Below are positions 16,926-25,035 of a stretch of 64,000 bases of DNA, piece by piece. Positions within the stretch are counted from its first letter, which is position 1; each line of letters opens with the position of its first letter. Under the pieces are notes generated by a model that saw only the letters and a program-made list of their open reading frames with translations, made no database searches and was not told the DNA's origin. The stretch is from Amycolatopsis eburnea (GTDB lineage: Bacteria; Actinomycetota; Actinomycetes; Mycobacteriales; Pseudonocardiaceae). The stretch is from NCBI RefSeq assembly GCF_003937945.1, contig NZ_RSEC01000060.1, positions 62,001 through 126,000 of the forward strand, written 5' to 3'. Made by a program: the position numbers and the translations under genes.

Positions 16926-17372
16926 TCAGTCGTGGTCGAGCGCTTCGATCTCGGCGCGCTCGAGGGCGGACAGCGTGGCGGTCCAGGTGTCGAAGTCCTG
17001 CAGCACGGCGAGCTGCGGACCGCGGGCCGGCTGGACCACGGCCCGCTGTCCGGTCATCAGGCCGAGATCCAGCCCCTCCCCGTTGGCTGCTGCCGTCCTG
17101 ACGTGCAGGGCTCGACGGCGAACCACGCCGATGTCGAACGCGGGCAGACCGTGTCGGCATCCGGCGGGGACAACGAGCGGGCGGACCCAGATCACCGCGG
17201 GATCGTCGTCATCGCGGCGGGCGTGCCGGGCGAGCGCGGCGCGGAACACCTCGACGCCTTCGTCGAACACAGCGAGTTCCGCGCCGGGCAGCTCATCGCC
17301 GTCGTCCTGCCCGCGGCCGGTGAGCAGGTCGTTGAGCGTGCCCCAGAGCTGGGCGGCGGAGAGCTGATTCAT
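16926..17372 (-). CDS. Hypothetical protein
   Basis: 148 aa from ATG 17372, overlapping the stop of the large upstream protein (ATGA), so the two are translationally coupled. The sequence is soluble and mixed alpha/beta (LSAAQLWGTLNDLLTGRGQ, PAVIWVRPLVVPAG, DIGVVRRRALHVRTA). No motif recognised. Coupling to a large toxin-like protein makes an immunity or chaperone role conceivable but unproven. Confidence 0.65.
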   Translation of the reverse strand: MNQLSAAQLWGTLNDLLTGRGQDDGDELPGAELAVFDEGVEVFRAALARHARRDDDDPAVIWVRPLVVPAGCRHGLPAFDIGVVRRRALHVRTAAANGEGLDLGLMTGQRAVVQPARGPQLAVLQDFDTWTATLSALERAEIEALDHD

Positions 17373-19300
17373 GCGATGACGACCTCCTCGATCGGCTTTC
17401 CGGCGATGGCGGTGACGCCCTTGGCCTGCAGCATGGCCCGGATCTCGTCGCGTTGCGTCGTGTTGCTGCAGAGGATGCGGCTGGGGCCCTCGGCGCCGAG
17501 CAGGTCGATGCCGTCGGCGAACATGACCTCGTTGCTGGAGCCGCCGAACTTGGCGATCTTGAACGGGTCCTTGGTCGACTTGGCGCCGTACTGGCTGATC
17601 TTGGCCGGGTTGACCACGCCGTAAGTGTCGCCGTTGGCGCCGTAGTAGTCCGCCCGCGAGAGCAGCCGTTCGGGCTGATCCCAGACCAGCTTCGGTCCCG
17701 AGGTCACCGAGGAGGTCTTCCGGACGCGCAGGAACACCGAGCTCGCGCCGCCGGTGAGCTTGTCCGCCGATTCGCTCATGCCGATGTTCTGGTGGGTACC
17801 CATGGTGGTGCGGCGTTCAGTGGACGCGAGCACGCCGGTGGCCAGCATCGCCTTGAGCCCGGCGAAGGAGGTCGCGTGCACCAGCGACCGGCTGGCGACC
17901 ATGCTGCTGAGCTTGCCGAGGGAGTTGCCGACGTCGAACCGCGTCCAGGTCAGCCAGCCGGCCGACCGCCGCGGTGCCGGGTCGTAGCCGGGGCTCACGG
18001 CGAGCGCGGCGCCGTCGGCGAATCCCGTGGCCTTCGCGAGGGCGTCGCGCAGAACCTGCACCTTCGCGGGCAGCGCGCGGGTGTGGGCTTCGAGCTGGAT
18101 GTTCTTGGCGAAGGCGACCAGTTGCGGTTCGGTCATGCCGACGGCTTCGTGGGCGCGTTCGTGGAAGATCTCCTGCCGGACCATCTCCTCCAGATGATCC
18201 CCTGTGACGCGCGCGCCGGCGACCTCGGCGTCGCCGCCCAGGCTTTGGGCCGTGACGTTGGCCGTGAGGTAGCTGTATTCGCCTTCGTCGCGGGTCATCG
18301 GGCGATTGGCCAGGTTCAGCCGGCCCAGCCGCTGGACGAGTTCGGGACCGTTGCCCTCGCCGGCGGGGGCGATGACCTCCAGCCGGCCGCGCAGGCTGTA
18401 CTCGGTCGTCGTCGGGTCGTTGATCCCGTACGGGCGGTAGACGGCCTGGTAGCCGTCGCCGAGGTCGATGGCGTATTCCTTGCCCAGGACATTTGTCGCG
18501 CGGGCACCGTCCCAGCTGGCTTGCCCGGTGCTGGTGTCCAGCGTCGGCTTGATCCGGGTCGCGTCGCGCAGCACCGCCACCGCGCTCGCCCCGGCGGCCT
18601 CCGGCGGCAAGGCCGGCACCATGACGGTGACCAGCGCGGTGCCCTCGTGCAGGAACGGCGTGACGTGCTCGACCGGGGTTCCGGCGGCAACCGCGTGCTG
18701 GACGGCCTGCAACCGGGCGAGGTAGTGCTCGAGCATCGCCTGCTCGACCTGCGAGGCCCCGTCACCGAGATCCTTCTTCAGCGCGTCGAGGGCGGCTTTC
18801 GCGGCGTCGATCTTCTTCGCCGTCGTCGGCTGTGTCCCCTGGGTCCCGTTGACGAGGTGGTGGTTGACGCTCTTTGCCGCGGTGATGATCTTCTCGGCGA
18901 CGTTGTGCGTCTCGTCGACCGGCAGCCGGCCGGTGACCTGCTGCTCGACCTGGGTCGGGACCATCTCGGGGCTGATGTTGAGCGCGTCCAGCAGCTTGGC
19001 CTCGGCGTCTTCCTCGACGCGGGCGTGCAGCACGCTACGAGGCCCGTTCGTGCCGTGGTAGCTGACCAGGGTGGCGGTCGAGGCGAGCAGGTCCGCGCCG
19101 CCCACCAGAACTGGCTCGCCGTAGGCGTGCCCGACGTCCGGTGTCAGTGGGATCGGCGTGACCGGCAACTGCCCCGGATCGAGGGTGACCGGCTCGTTGA
19201 CGACCTCGGGTGGAGGTGGCTCGTCGATCGTGGGCAGTTCGCCGCCATTGGCGGGAGCGATCGCGTAAGGGGTGTGGGCGGTCTTGGCGTTGGTGCCCAT
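17369..19300 (-). CDS. Large MGTNAK-tagged protein, toxin-like C-terminal domain
   Basis: 643 aa from ATG 19300, overlapping the stop of the preceding gene. It starts MGTNAKTAHTPYAIAP, nearly the same tag as its neighbour. A proline-rich linker is followed by helical segments, then a domain with YQAVYRPYG, YSLRGRLEVIAP, a possible metal site FHERAHEA and a C-terminal domain (about 450-640) with LVHATSFAGLKAMLATGVLA, SSVFLRVRK and SNEVMFADGIDLLG. The last part recalls phage-head-associated or ADP-ribosyltransferase-like proteins, but I cannot prove it. It is translated with the kinase-like protein upstream and a 148-aa protein downstream. Confidence 0.75.
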   Translation of the reverse strand: MGTNAKTAHTPYAIAPANGGELPTIDEPPPPEVVNEPVTLDPGQLPVTPIPLTPDVGHAYGEPVLVGGADLLASTATLVSYHGTNGPRSVLHARVEEDAEAKLLDALNISPEMVPTQVEQQVTGRLPVDETHNVAEKIITAAKSVNHHLVNGTQGTQPTTAKKIDAAKAALDALKKDLGDGASQVEQAMLEHYLARLQAVQHAVAAGTPVEHVTPFLHEGTALVTVMVPALPPEAAGASAVAVLRDATRIKPTLDTSTGQASWDGARATNVLGKEYAIDLGDGYQAVYRPYGINDPTTTEYSLRGRLEVIAPAGEGNGPELVQRLGRLNLANRPMTRDEGEYSYLTANVTAQSLGGDAEVAGARVTGDHLEEMVRQEIFHERAHEAVGMTEPQLVAFAKNIQLEAHTRALPAKVQVLRDALAKATGFADGAALAVSPGYDPAPRRSAGWLTWTRFDVGNSLGKLSSMVASRSLVHATSFAGLKAMLATGVLASTERRTTMGTHQNIGMSESADKLTGGASSVFLRVRKTSSVTSGPKLVWDQPERLLSRADYYGANGDTYGVVNPAKISQYGAKSTKDPFKIAKFGGSSNEVMFADGIDLLGAEGPSRILCSNTTQRDEIRAMLQAKGVTAIAGKPIEEVVIA

Positions 19301-21666
19301 CAGGTCTTGCCGAGGTACTGCAGCGCCGAGGCGGAGGCGATCTTCAGCTCGCCGGTGAAGAACTTCACGAAGTCGCGCCGCAGGTTCTGCTTGCGCTCCA
19401 CCGCGTGGTCGAGGAATGCCTCAGCGACCTGGGTGTTCGTGACGGCGGACTCGGCGATGCCATGGGTCTTCGCCGCGCGGGCCCGCATCGGCGCGACCCA
19501 GGTCAGGTTCTGGCTTGCGCCGGCGTGGGCGACGGTGTGCAGCGTCGCCCGCCATTCGGCGTCCGGGACGGATTCGAGCCGGCGGATGACCGCGTGTGCC
19601 GCGGCCGGATTGACCTGCACGCCCTTGCCGAGTTGGCCGGCCAGGTGCGCGTCGTAGACCTGGTGGTAGACGGCCGTGGTGCTGGGCCGGTAGCCGAGCT
19701 TCAGCTTGTCGCTGCCGAAGTTCTTGAACGACTGGCCCTGGTCGATCGGCACGAGGCCGCCGGAGCCGGTGCGCAGGACGTTGTCGTGGTGGGCGTCGTG
19801 GTTGCCCAGTGCCCAGCTGGTGACGTGGAGCCGGACGATCTCGTCGACATCGGCCTGCGACCAGCTCGACGCGCTGCCCGAGATCGGCTTCGCGCCGGCC
19901 AGCAGCGGCTGGACGCTCACGGGGTGGCCGTCGACCTTGGTGGCGTAGACCGGCACGACGGGCAGCCCGGCCCGCGCGGCGAGCCGGGACGCCGCGGCCT
20001 CGGTCTGGGTGATCGCCCCGCCCTGCGCTTTGCTTTCCCGCTTGGCGATCCACGTAGTCCCGTCGGGTCCTGTGTGGAGGGTCTTGGGATGGGTGCCGCC
20101 GAGGTTCGCCGGGGTGCCCGATCCGAAGTCCCAGGCCGCGACCGCTGCCGCGTCCATCGGTTTGGGAACGGCGGAGTGGGCTGCCTGAGCCTGCTGAAGA
20201 GCAGCCACGAGCTGGGCGTGCTGCATCCCGAACCGGCTGCGCGGCTTGCCCTGCTGCGACGATCCTGCGGATTTCGCCGGCGTGACCGGGACCGCGTTCT
20301 TGACGGCGTTGAGGTGGCCGTGCAGCAGCGAGCTGAGCTTGGACTTGGTCGCCACCGCGGCGTCCAAAGAGGTCGCGATACCCGTGTCGGTGACAAGCTT
20401 GCGAAGGTCGCCGACCTTCTGCTTGTCAGCCCAAGCGAGGACTTCCGCCTGGCCGGCGTGCATCACAGCCTGGTTCAGCGGCGCCGCGACGAAGGTATCC
20501 CACGACGCAGCAGCGGCGTGAACCTCCGCGATCGCCCGCAGCTCCTGGATCAGCCCTCCGGCGGTCGAAAGGGAGATCGGGCCGACCTCGAGCGCGGCGG
20601 TGACGTGGGCAGCGCAGGTGGCGGAGTTGGCCAGCAGCGCCGTTCGTTCAGCGACCGTGTCGGCGATGTCCTGGCGTTCGACAGCCGGGGTGGAGGCGCG
20701 CATGAGCTGCAGGACCTGGTGGGTATCGAGTGTCTGCAGCTGCGCGTCGGTGATCTGTCCCTGGTCCTTCGCCGCCGCCACCGCGCTGGACAGCTGGGCC
20801 GGGGTGACGGCGCCGAGGAGTTCGTCGACGTGGTGGCGGGCCGCCGCGGTCGCGGTGCCGTAGTCGGTTCCCGATTCGACGTTCTGGGCGGTGACGATCC
20901 GGTTTTCCCAGTGCAGCAGGGACGCGATCTGCTCGGGTTGGGCGCCGGTGCCGTGCTGGGCGACCTGCGCGGCGGCCGCGTCGAAGTCCGATTGCGCTTC
21001 AGCGAGGTCGGCGTCGGTCGCCAGCCAGCTTTCGAACCCCTCCGGCAGCGCGAGCGACGCCGACGGGAGGTCCCACTGGCCGAGGTTCTTGCCGTTGATC
21101 TCCTGGCCGGCGCACAACGCGTCGTGCCGCGCCTGCGCAAGCGCCTGGATCTTCTTCTTGGCCGCGGCGTCAGCCGGGATGGACGGGTCGAGCCACACCG
21201 CGAGGGGATGCGGCGCCTGCCCGCTGAACCCGACCAGCGAGGGGTGCTCGAACCCGGACGCCGCAGCGACCGTCTCAAGCTCCTCCGGCGCGAGGTCGCC
21301 CAGGTACTCGGCGGTGAGCGCCTGCAGCTGCTGGTGGTACGGGCCCGCGACGGTGTCGGAGAGCTGGCTTTCTGCGGCGAGCGCGCCGGCGACGGCGGCG
21401 GAGAACACGCCGTAGCCCTCGACGGGGTCGTCCGGCAGGTCGATCGCGGGCGGGCTGTGCGGATCGGCGGGGTCGACGCCGCCGGCCACGATGCCGGCGA
21501 CGAACTTGAGATCTTCCTCCGCGGCGTTCGCGGGCTCTTCGGTGAGGGCGCAGACGGCGGCGAAGTGCTGCAAGAGCGCGTCACCGTTCGGCGCGGCCGC
21601 GGTCCCGGACGCGCCGGTGGGTGCGACGGCGTAGGCGGCGTGGCCGGCCTTGGCGTTCGTTCCCAT
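19300..21666 (-). CDS. Large MGTNAK-tagged protein with kinase-like C terminus
   Basis: 788 aa from ATG 21666. It starts MGTNAKAGHAAYAVAP, sharing the tag of the next protein. Residues 30-480 are mostly Ala-rich helices. From about 505 a HipA/PI-kinase-like domain is visible: WIAKRES with K542, E556, catalytic loop LGNHDAHHDNVLR (D624, D628, N629) and the metal-binding D642 in IDQGQSF. This family phosphorylates protein or lipid substrates and occurs in toxins, phage proteins and effectors. No signal peptide or membrane segment is visible. The stop overlaps the start of the second tagged protein, so both are made together. Confidence 0.78.
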   Translation of the reverse strand: MGTNAKAGHAAYAVAPTGASGTAAAPNGDALLQHFAAVCALTEEPANAAEEDLKFVAGIVAGGVDPADPHSPPAIDLPDDPVEGYGVFSAAVAGALAAESQLSDTVAGPYHQQLQALTAEYLGDLAPEELETVAAASGFEHPSLVGFSGQAPHPLAVWLDPSIPADAAAKKKIQALAQARHDALCAGQEINGKNLGQWDLPSASLALPEGFESWLATDADLAEAQSDFDAAAAQVAQHGTGAQPEQIASLLHWENRIVTAQNVESGTDYGTATAAARHHVDELLGAVTPAQLSSAVAAAKDQGQITDAQLQTLDTHQVLQLMRASTPAVERQDIADTVAERTALLANSATCAAHVTAALEVGPISLSTAGGLIQELRAIAEVHAAAASWDTFVAAPLNQAVMHAGQAEVLAWADKQKVGDLRKLVTDTGIATSLDAAVATKSKLSSLLHGHLNAVKNAVPVTPAKSAGSSQQGKPRSRFGMQHAQLVAALQQAQAAHSAVPKPMDAAAVAAWDFGSGTPANLGGTHPKTLHTGPDGTTWIAKRESKAQGGAITQTEAAASRLAARAGLPVVPVYATKVDGHPVSVQPLLAGAKPISGSASSWSQADVDEIVRLHVTSWALGNHDAHHDNVLRTGSGGLVPIDQGQSFKNFGSDKLKLGYRPSTTAVYHQVYDAHLAGQLGKGVQVNPAAAHAVIRRLESVPDAEWRATLHTVAHAGASQNLTWVAPMRARAAKTHGIAESAVTNTQVAEAFLDHAVERKQNLRRDFVKFFTGELKIASASALQYLGKT

Positions 21667-21678
21667 GCCCGCCGCCGG

Positions 21679-21984
21679 TCAGCGTGCCGATCCGAGAACG
21701 TCGTCGACCTGCGCCCGGACGACATCCGCGAGCTCGCCATCCAGGAGCGGTTCAACGCGAGCAGCCGACGCGACCGCGGTCTCGGCCCACCCGGTGATCC
21801 GCTCGACGACCTCAGCCGGGCCTGCGCCGGCCAGCCTTTCGCGCCAGATCCGGCTCGCGGTGTGCTCGCGCGGGACCCATTCGACGAAGACCTCGGGCTC
21901 GTCGATGCCCAGGACGCCGACCGGCGTGCTCGCCACCCCGTGGATCGGTGACCAGCCGAGCAGGACCCAGATCTGCCGCGGCAT
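21679..21984 (-). CDS. Small hypothetical protein
   Basis: 101 aa from ATG 21984, overlapping the stop of the DUF4417 gene (ATGA). It begins MPRQIWVLLGWSPIHGVAST with acidic strands (LGIDEPEVFVEWVP) and a helical end. No known motif. It precedes the kinase-like protein by 12 bp and could be a small partner. Confidence 0.65.
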   Translation of the reverse strand: MPRQIWVLLGWSPIHGVASTPVGVLGIDEPEVFVEWVPREHTASRIWRERLAGAGPAEVVERITGWAETAVASAARVEPLLDGELADVVRAQVDDVLGSAR

Positions 21985-23075
21985 CAGGCACCTCCCCCGG
22001 CGGTGACGGTGCCGTGCGGCAGCAGGGAGGCCATGAACCGGACGGAGCGGGCGAAGGCGTCGGGGATGCGAGCGTGGACGTCCTGGCGGCCCTCCGGGGT
22101 CATCACCGCCCCGTGCAGCGCGTACTGCGCTGGGTTCTGGCTGATCACCACCAACCGGTCGCCGAACAGCCCGAGAGCGGTCTCGATGCGGTCCCGCCGG
22201 GACAGGCCGTTGAGGATGACGACGAGGTCGGGCGGGATGTTCTCGGCCAGCCAGGACAAGCCAGGCAGCGCCCAGGTCTGCCAGTTCGCGTTCTCCCGCA
22301 CGGTCTGAACGTTGATCGCAACCGCGGCCGGCTCGGTCTCGATGGCCCAGTCGGCCAGGCGACGCAGGTCTTCGAGGCGGTACCAGTACAGGTTGGGCAC
22401 GGTTGGGACGCCGGCCGCGGCGAACTCGGCGGCGGCGATCAGCGAGCGGCGCATGTTGATCAGGTGCTCGGCGCGGGGCCAGTTGCCGTAGATCGAGTAG
22501 TTCGGCGCCAGCACCAGCCCGAACCGCAGGGCCGCGATCCGCGTGATCAGGTCGTCGCGGTGCCGGGCGGTCCAGAACGCTTCGACGAGCGGGTCTTCGC
22601 CGTATCCACTGAGGACGGTCAAGGTGGTGTCCGGCACTTCAAGGATTTCGGCGGCGGTCCGGCCGTTGCTCCAGCGCGGGTAGAGGGTGTGGGTGCGGGG
22701 AGAAAACACCCGCCGCAGCCCGACCGCGTAGGCCGGCCACCGCACGACCGCGTCGAGCTCGGCGACGCTGGAGCCGTCGACCTGCGGGATGAACGCCGGC
22801 AGCGCGGACGGCAGTGGCGTGCCGACGGTGAGGTCGTCGAACTCGAGGGTGCCGCCGACGTCGCGCATCCAGGCGTCGATGTCGGTGCGGGAGCCGCAGC
22901 GGATCGGGCACGACGTGCACGAGGAACGGGCGCAACCGCAGTAGGCGCAGTCGGAATTGCAGCCCGAGCACAGCGGCGCGATCGCGACCGCAGGCTCGGC
23001 GCCGACGAACCAGGGACAGCGGCCGCAGTCGCACCGCGCTGCCGGCGCGCTGGGCATGCCGAGGAACGTGCTCAT
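21984..23075 (-). CDS. DUF4417-family protein with Cys-rich N terminus
   Basis: 363 aa from ATG 23075, with AAAGGAG 8 nt upstream and an ATGA overlap with the ParB-like gene. The first 60 residues hold many cysteines (CDCGRCPW, CSGCNSDCAYCGCARSSC, CPIRC), probably binding iron-sulfur or zinc. The core has LAPNYSIYGNWPRAEHLINM, AAGVPTVPNLYWYR and AVAINVQTVREN, which I recognise as DUF4417, a family frequent in phages and conjugative elements. Its biochemical role is unknown. Confidence 0.75.
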   Translation of the reverse strand: MSTFLGMPSAPAARCDCGRCPWFVGAEPAVAIAPLCSGCNSDCAYCGCARSSCTSCPIRCGSRTDIDAWMRDVGGTLEFDDLTVGTPLPSALPAFIPQVDGSSVAELDAVVRWPAYAVGLRRVFSPRTHTLYPRWSNGRTAAEILEVPDTTLTVLSGYGEDPLVEAFWTARHRDDLITRIAALRFGLVLAPNYSIYGNWPRAEHLINMRRSLIAAAEFAAAGVPTVPNLYWYRLEDLRRLADWAIETEPAAVAINVQTVRENANWQTWALPGLSWLAENIPPDLVVILNGLSRRDRIETALGLFGDRLVVISQNPAQYALHGAVMTPEGRQDVHARIPDAFARSVRFMASLLPHGTVTAGGGA

Positions 23076-24175
23076 GCAGCTGCTCCTTTGTGGATGACGT
23101 CGCCGAGCTGGTCCAGCAGCAGCGCGACCGAACCGCGGTCCTGCTCGCCCAGCTCCGCGCCCTGAACGAGGGCGAGAAGCAGCTGGCGCAGGGCGGCGAG
23201 AGCGCGCTCGACGAGCCGCGCATCGACGGCGGCCACCTGCGCCTGAGGTTTCGCGCGGAGCTTGTCGGCGCGCGCGGCGTCGGCATGCTCTTGGACGCGC
23301 TCGGCTTCCTCCAGAGCTTGCTCCGCGCTCAGCTCGCCGTCGGCTGACGCGGCCGCGAGCGCGGTAGGAAGGAGGCGGGTGCGTCCGGTGTGCTTGACCG
23401 CGGCCCAGATGTCGGCGGCGGCTTGCTCCCGGCCGCGGCGCAGCTCGACGAAGCGGATGCGAGTGTGCAGGGACACCTTGGCCTCGTCCATTTCCTCGGC
23501 GACCTCGCGCGGCATCTCGGCGAACGCGCGCACCAGCTCGCGGGCCTTGCGCGGGCTCAGCTGCAGTCCGAGCCGGCTGAGGACCTCCGCCCACGGCGCG
23601 GCGCACGTCTTGTCGCTGCCGCGGATCCGTTCCATCGCGGCGAACCGGGCGATCGGGTCGTCGATCGCGTACACCTCGGCCGGCACCGCGTGCCCGCCCG
23701 CCAGGAGCTTCCCCAGCAGGACAGCGCACCGGTCGAGGACCAGCGCGGCGGCCAGCTCGCCGGGCCGCAGGCTCTCCCGGGCGAGGTTCTCGACCAGCTG
23801 CCAGATCCGCCGTTCCTCATCCGACAACGGCCCCGGGCACACCACCGCGGGCAGCGCGGCGAAGTGCGGGTTGTCCGGCCGGTGGACCGCGCCCCAGCGG
23901 CACGCGCGCAGCCGCCGCTCCCCCGCGGCCAGCTTCATCGCCGGATGCGACCCGTCACCGCGGTCGATCTCCTCGACGAGCACCGGCTGCAGCACACCCA
24001 CGCTGGCGATCGAGGAAATCAGGTCCGCCAGGTCCGCCGGCGTGGTGGCGTCGCCGGGCAGCCGGCCCTGCAGATCGGTGAACGGCGAGCCCTCGCCACG
24101 CAGCGGCAGCAGCGCGAACCGGCGCTGCCGCAGCCGCGGGGACAGCCCGAACTGCGCCACGACCTCGCCAGTCAC
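23072..24175 (-). CDS. ParB-like nuclease-domain protein
   Basis: 367 aa from GTG 24175, which overlaps the stop of the replication-relaxation gene (GTGA); the open frame upstream of this is antisense-like. The ParB/Srx signature is visible: LISSIASVGVLQPVLVEE, then KLAAGERRLRACRW, followed by a helical DNA-binding region (RIWQLVENLARESLRPGELA) and a long C-terminal helix. In conjugative elements such proteins help partition or process DNA. Coupling to the next and previous genes places it in a replication/transfer operon. Confidence 0.8.
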   Translation of the reverse strand: MTGEVVAQFGLSPRLRQRRFALLPLRGEGSPFTDLQGRLPGDATTPADLADLISSIASVGVLQPVLVEEIDRGDGSHPAMKLAAGERRLRACRWGAVHRPDNPHFAALPAVVCPGPLSDEERRIWQLVENLARESLRPGELAAALVLDRCAVLLGKLLAGGHAVPAEVYAIDDPIARFAAMERIRGSDKTCAAPWAEVLSRLGLQLSPRKARELVRAFAEMPREVAEEMDEAKVSLHTRIRFVELRRGREQAAADIWAAVKHTGRTRLLPTALAAASADGELSAEQALEEAERVQEHADAARADKLRAKPQAQVAAVDARLVERALAALRQLLLALVQGAELGEQDRGSVALLLDQLGDVIHKGAAA

Positions 24176-25035
24176 GTCAGCCTGCCGAACACCGGTACCC
24201 AGCGCGGATCGCCCAGCAGCGGCATCGCCACCCGCTCCAGCGGACCGGCGGCTCGCAGCCGCGGCAGCGTCGTCGCGACCATGTCGACCCGCCCCGCCGC
24301 GGTGCTCACCACCGGCATCGCCTGGGCGTGCGCGCGCAGGTCCACCAGCCGCCGGTCGAGAAGATGCTGCTCGGCGCCGGACAGGACGATCAGCACGCGT
24401 GGGAACCGCGGATACCGCTCCCGCCACGGCGGTCGCCGACCCGCGCCGGCCGGAGCGTGGTCGTGGTAGCGGACGTAGCCGGCCAGCTTGCGGGCCAGCC
24501 GGGCCACGGGCATCGTCGCCCGGTCCAGCTCGACGAACAGGGTCCGCTGCGAACGCCGGCCGGCCTCGTCGAGCACGTAGTGCAGGACCGCGTCCGCGAT
24601 CACGACACCGCGGCGGTCACCGGCGCGATCGCGGAACCGGTGCGCGACCTCCGGGGTCCATGACAGCGGCCCGCACTCGTCGCCGCGGGCTCGGGCGGCG
24701 TCGACGAACGTGAGACCGGTCTCGACGACGTCGAGGGTGTGCTCCTGCAGCAGATGTGCCACCGCTGTACCCGGCAGCCGGTAGGCGCGGGCGTCGACCG
24801 TCCCGGCCGACTCCACAACCTCGGCGCCGGCCGGGGTGACGTGCCAGGTGCGGGGCCGGTGCTCGCGGATGATCCGGTCGGCCAGCCCGGCTCTCCGCAG
24901 GCCAGCGAGCTTCGCGCGGACGGTCACCGGTGACAACCTCGGAGCCACCAGCCGCCGGACCTGCTCGGTGGTCACCAGCCGATGCCAGTACACGACGGTC
25001 AGGGCTTCGCGTTGGAAGGCGTCCATGGCGATCAC
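24172..25035 (-). CDS. Replication-relaxation family protein
   Basis: 287 aa from GTG 25035, overlapping the coupling-protein stop (GTGA); ATG 25026 is an alternative. The N terminus is a winged helix (LTVVYWHRLVTTEQVRRLV, SPVTVRAKLAGLRRAGLADR), followed by a nuclease-like alpha/beta part with IADAVLHYVLDEAGR, LFVELDRATMPVARLARKL and RVLIVLSG. This order matches the Replic_Relax family of actinobacterial integrative elements, thought to act on element DNA. It is translated with the coupling protein and the ParB-like protein. Confidence 0.8.
   Translation of the reverse strand: MIAMDAFQREALTVVYWHRLVTTEQVRRLVAPRLSPVTVRAKLAGLRRAGLADRIIREHRPRTWHVTPAGAEVVESAGTVDARAYRLPGTAVAHLLQEHTLDVVETGLTFVDAARARGDECGPLSWTPEVAHRFRDRAGDRRGVVIADAVLHYVLDEAGRRSQRTLFVELDRATMPVARLARKLAGYVRYHDHAPAGAGRRPPWRERYPRFPRVLIVLSGAEQHLLDRRLVDLRAHAQAMPVVSTAAGRVDMVATTLPRLRAAGPLERVAMPLLGDPRWVPVFGRLT

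Noticed and set aside
17453..21951. Long plus-strand frames (734 and 913 codons)
   Set aside because: Antisense to the two MGTNAK proteins; no motif or ribosome site.
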